Source of the DNA: Alphaproteobacteria bacterium
Lineage (GTDB): Bacteria; Pseudomonadota; Alphaproteobacteria; Micavibrionales; UBA1664
DNA length: 8,413 nt
Reading direction: 5' to 3'
Assembly: GCA_030427215.1 (NCBI GenBank)
Contig: JAUHXB010000041.1
Span: forward strand, 1-8,413
Below, piece by piece: positions 6,445-8,413 of this stretch. The notes beneath the pieces were generated by a model. The model ran no database searches. It was given only the letters and a program-made list of their open reading frames with translations, and had not been told where the DNA came from. A program made the translations under genes and the position numbers. Within the stretch, counting starts at the first letter, position 1; every line of letters starts with the position of its first letter.

Positions 6445-7521
6445 ATGAGTAAAAAAATTGGAATATTAACCAGCGGTGGCGATTGTGCGGGATTAAATGC
6501 CGTTATTCGGTCGGTTGTGCATTACGCAGATTCGTTAGGATGGGAAGTCTATGGCATTTTAAATGGGACGCATGGGTTAATGTCCGACCCACCGCGCGTT
6601 CGACAATTAACACCGTCCGAATTTGATGGCACAATTTTACGCCAAGGCGGAACCATCCTTGGTACAATGAATAAAGGTAACCCCTTTGCCTTTCCTTGCG
6701 CCGATGGAACAACAAAAGATTTATCCGACGATATTTTAAAAGGTATAAAAACTCTTGGCCTTGATGCCATTATCGGTATTGGCGGGGACGGCAGTTTCGC
6801 CATTTTAAAACAGCTGGCTGATCTCGGCGGGTTTAACATGGTGGGCGTGCCCAAAACGATTGATAATGATTTGGGCTGTACCGAAGTGTCGGTTGGATTT
6901 GATACCGCCGTGATGGTCGCGACCGAGGCGTTGGATAGGTTACAACCCACCGCGGCATCGCATGATCGTGTGATGATTTTGGAAGTCATGGGTCGCGATG
7001 CAGGGCATATCGCGTTAAGCGCAGGAATAGCAGGGGGCGCGGATGTGATTTTAATCCCTGAAATCCCATACAGCCTTGATTCAATTGCTGAAAAAATCCA
7101 ATCAGTTAAGGCCAAGGGTCGTAATTTCGCTATGATGATTGTGTCCGAGGCGGTGAAGGATGAAAATGGCAATCCTTTGCAAAAAACATTCGCCGATGGT
7201 CAAAAACGCCTTGGTGGAATAGGGGATTATCTTGGGGAAAAGATTGCATCTAAAACAGGGTCGGAAACACGCGTGACCGTCCTTGGGCACACGCAACGTG
7301 GCGCACAACCAACCTTTACGGACAGGATGATTGCGTCGGCATTTGGTGTTCACGCGGTTGATTTAATTCGCGAGGGTGAATACGGCCGTATGGTTGCATG
7401 GCAAAACCGTAAGGTTGTTGATGTACCAATCGCCGATGCCATCGCAACATATCAAGAGGTCGACACGAACGGAACATTGGTCCACACCGCCAAAGCCCTT
7501 GGGATTTGTTTAGGGGATTAA
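6445..7521 (+). CDS. pfkA: 6-phosphofructokinase, group III (PPi/ATP mixed) type
   Basis: Phosphorylates fructose 6-phosphate to fructose 1,6-bisphosphate, the committing step of glycolysis, or the reversible equivalent if pyrophosphate is the donor; cytoplasmic. The 358 residues begin with KKIGILTSGGDCAGLNAVIR. Donor-site GGDGS is at 113-117, catalytic PKTIDND at 136-142 (Asp140), substrate-binding MGRDAGH at 182-188, PEIPY at 205-209 and GHTQRG at 281-286. By E. coli numbering, the donor-determining positions are Gly104-equivalent Gly116 (ATP-like) and Gly124-equivalent Lys137 (PPi-like). The phosphoryl donor therefore cannot be settled by motif. The family N-terminus fixes the ATG at 6445, yet no Shine-Dalgarno is visible. 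Its TAA overlaps the stop of the facing lipoprotein gene. Confidence 0.95.
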   Translation: MSKKIGILTSGGDCAGLNAVIRSVVHYADSLGWEVYGILNGTHGLMSDPPRVRQLTPSEFDGTILRQGGTILGTMNKGNPFAFPCADGTTKDLSDDILKGIKTLGLDAIIGIGGDGSFAILKQLADLGGFNMVGVPKTIDNDLGCTEVSVGFDTAVMVATEALDRLQPTAASHDRVMILEVMGRDAGHIALSAGIAGGADVILIPEIPYSLDSIAEKIQSVKAKGRNFAMMIVSEAVKDENGNPLQKTFADGQKRLGGIGDYLGEKIASKTGSETRVTVLGHTQRGAQPTFTDRMIASAFGVHAVDLIREGEYGRMVAWQNRKVVDVPIADAIATYQEVDTNGTLVHTAKALGICLGD

Positions 7522-8051
7522 CCCAACTTTTCAAAAAACAGGTAAACATCACCGATTCGAATGCCGTATTTATAGATGCTGGCCTTATTGAATAAGGTCT
7601 TGCCATCTGGCATTAAAAACATCCAATCGTCAAATTTAACGCGCATTGTTTTGTCTTGGTAAGACAGATCGAATGTATATTGCCAATTAAACGCGTTACC
7701 CGATAACTCCCCATTGGCCATACCAACCACACCATCGGCATAACCTTCGAACGTTTTGTCACTTGTTTTAGTTAATTCCCAAATGCGTTGTTCTGTTTGG
7801 CCATCATCGTAAACAAAATCCTCAACCAATTTGAGTGTTTGATTTTCCTTGTCCCATGTCCCTGTAATATTAACATCAAAACGACGGCGGACCTTGCCAA
7901 ATCGATCTTGAAAAACGCCACTAGCCTTTGTTTTGCCGTTAAAATAATCTTCCAACACCAATTCAGGTGAGGTGTTTTTGTAATCTTGTACGTCCATTGC
8001 TGAGCATCCGAATAGAGTGAAGATACTAAAAAATAATATCAGTTGTTTCAT
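7518..8051 (-). CDS. DUF3833 family lipoprotein
   Basis: 177 residues. The N-terminus MKQLILFFSIFTLFGC is a short lipoprotein signal with lipobox LFGC, giving lipidated Cys16, so the protein is probably membrane-anchored in the periplasm or outer membrane. The body matches the DUF3833 pattern: YFNGKTKASGVFQDRFG, VRRRFDVNITGTWD, DGQTEQRIWEL, GELSGNAFNWQY, RVKFDDWMFLMPDG and IYKYGIRIGDVYLFFEK. It resembles a lipocalin-like beta-rich fold, but its function is unknown. I chose ATG at 8051 rather than the open upstream ATG at 8129, because the later start places the lipobox correctly and avoids running into bamE. No clear ribosome binding site is visible. It follows bamE on the same strand after 55 bp. 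Confidence 0.9.
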   Translation of the reverse strand: MKQLILFFSIFTLFGCSAMDVQDYKNTSPELVLEDYFNGKTKASGVFQDRFGKVRRRFDVNITGTWDKENQTLKLVEDFVYDDGQTEQRIWELTKTSDKTFEGYADGVVGMANGELSGNAFNWQYTFDLSYQDKTMRVKFDDWMFLMPDGKTLFNKASIYKYGIRIGDVYLFFEKLG

Positions 8052-8106
8052 AACTACATATACGGACTGTTTTTCAGATTGGTTCAAAAGAATTGGAAAA
8101 TTAATA

Positions 8107-8413
8107 TCAGCGGTTGAATTTACCAACATTCCCTAAGATTTGCTGCAGGATTGTGACTTCATTACCTGATGTTGGGGTCACACGATTGGCCAATGGGACA
8201 TCAACACTCTCTTCAGTCACTTCTGTAAAGGTGATAACTGTTCCTGCTTCATCAAATTGAATTTTATGAACGCGTTTATCGATTATTCTTTCGTCAAAAA
8301 AGCTCTCTTTTTCGGTTTGAAGGCCAACATAATACCATGTTTTATCATCAAATACGGCGGTGGCGGTAGGGCTCCCCAAAAGACGCCGAACATCAAATTC
8401 CGTTGTCACGCCG
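8107..8413 (-). CDS. bamE: Outer membrane protein assembly factor BamE (5' part cut by window edge)
   Basis: A lipoprotein component of the BAM complex, which inserts beta-barrel proteins in the outer membrane. The C-terminal 101 residues are visible; signal peptide and lipobox lie outside. The visible part starts in the G-x-T-x-x-x-V-x-x-LLGSP segment and continues with FDDKTWYYVG, TEKESFF, the strand KIQFDEAGTV, and the tail TPTSGNEVTILQQILGNVG, which is characteristic of alphaproteobacterial BamE (SmpA/OmlA fold). The GTG at 8409 is an internal valine, because the frame continues upstream. The stop is TGA at 8109-8107. The gene is followed on the same strand by the DUF3833 lipoprotein gene, so two envelope lipoproteins are neighbours. 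Confidence 0.9.
   Translation of the reverse strand, partial: GVTTEFDVRRLLGSPTATAVFDDKTWYYVGLQTEKESFFDERIIDKRVHKIQFDEAGTVITFTEVTEESVDVPLANRVTPTSGNEVTILQQILGNVGKFNR

Noticed and set aside
6549..7172. Minus-strand open frame of 207 codons inside pfkA
   Set aside because: It is wholly antisense to conserved phosphofructokinase motifs, and its translation has a low-complexity, shadow-like composition.
8052..8129. N-terminal extension of the DUF3833 protein to an ATG at 8129
   Set aside because: The extension would overlap the end of bamE and place 26 polar residues before a clear lipoprotein signal peptide.

Overview
The window looks like part of an ordinary chromosome from an alphaproteobacterium with moderate to low GC. 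The assignment rests on the gene set and the protein variants: a MaeB-type malic enzyme running into a phosphotransacetylase-like linker, D-3-hydroxybutyrate dehydrogenase, a YdcH/DUF465 protein, a DUF3833 lipoprotein, and a BamE of the alphaproteobacterial type. I cannot name a genus. I see no phage, transposon, CRISPR or plasmid genes, and no clear candidate for a new multi-gene system. The points of interest are at the level of single genes and of gene arrangement.

Layout, left to right. A 5'-complete but 3'-truncated malic enzyme (maeB, minus strand) fills 1-1326. A 128-bp divergent spacer with two inverted repeats separates it from tRNA-Leu(GAG) at 1455-1541. A CPBP/CAAX-protease-like membrane protein (1552-2271, minus) faces the tRNA and diverges from nrdR (2301-2765) across only 29 bp. 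nrdR is followed closely by bdhA (2777-3535), probably as one transcript. bdhA collides tail-to-tail, with overlapping stop codons, with an EamA/DMT-family transporter (3532-4533, minus). The transporter diverges from guaC (GMP reductase, 4618-5670), which is followed after 7 bp by a small unknown charged protein (5678-6139). A DUF465 gene (6151-6357, minus) lies tail-to-tail with that gene and diverges from a group III-type phosphofructokinase (6445-7521). The phosphofructokinase again overlaps stop codons with a DUF3833 lipoprotein (7518-8051, minus). The start of the BamE gene lies beyond the right edge.

Functionally the genes cover central carbon metabolism (malate to pyruvate, fructose-6-phosphate phosphorylation, 3-hydroxybutyrate oxidation), nucleotide balance (NrdR repression of ribonucleotide reductase, GMP to IMP recycling) and the cell envelope (BamE, DUF3833 lipoprotein, transporter, CPBP protein). 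They do not form one pathway. Transcription direction alternates repeatedly. All four convergent junctions are tight (two overlap by 4 bp, two have 10-11 bp gaps) and none contains a recognisable intrinsic terminator. There is no gene-free stretch longer than 128 bp.
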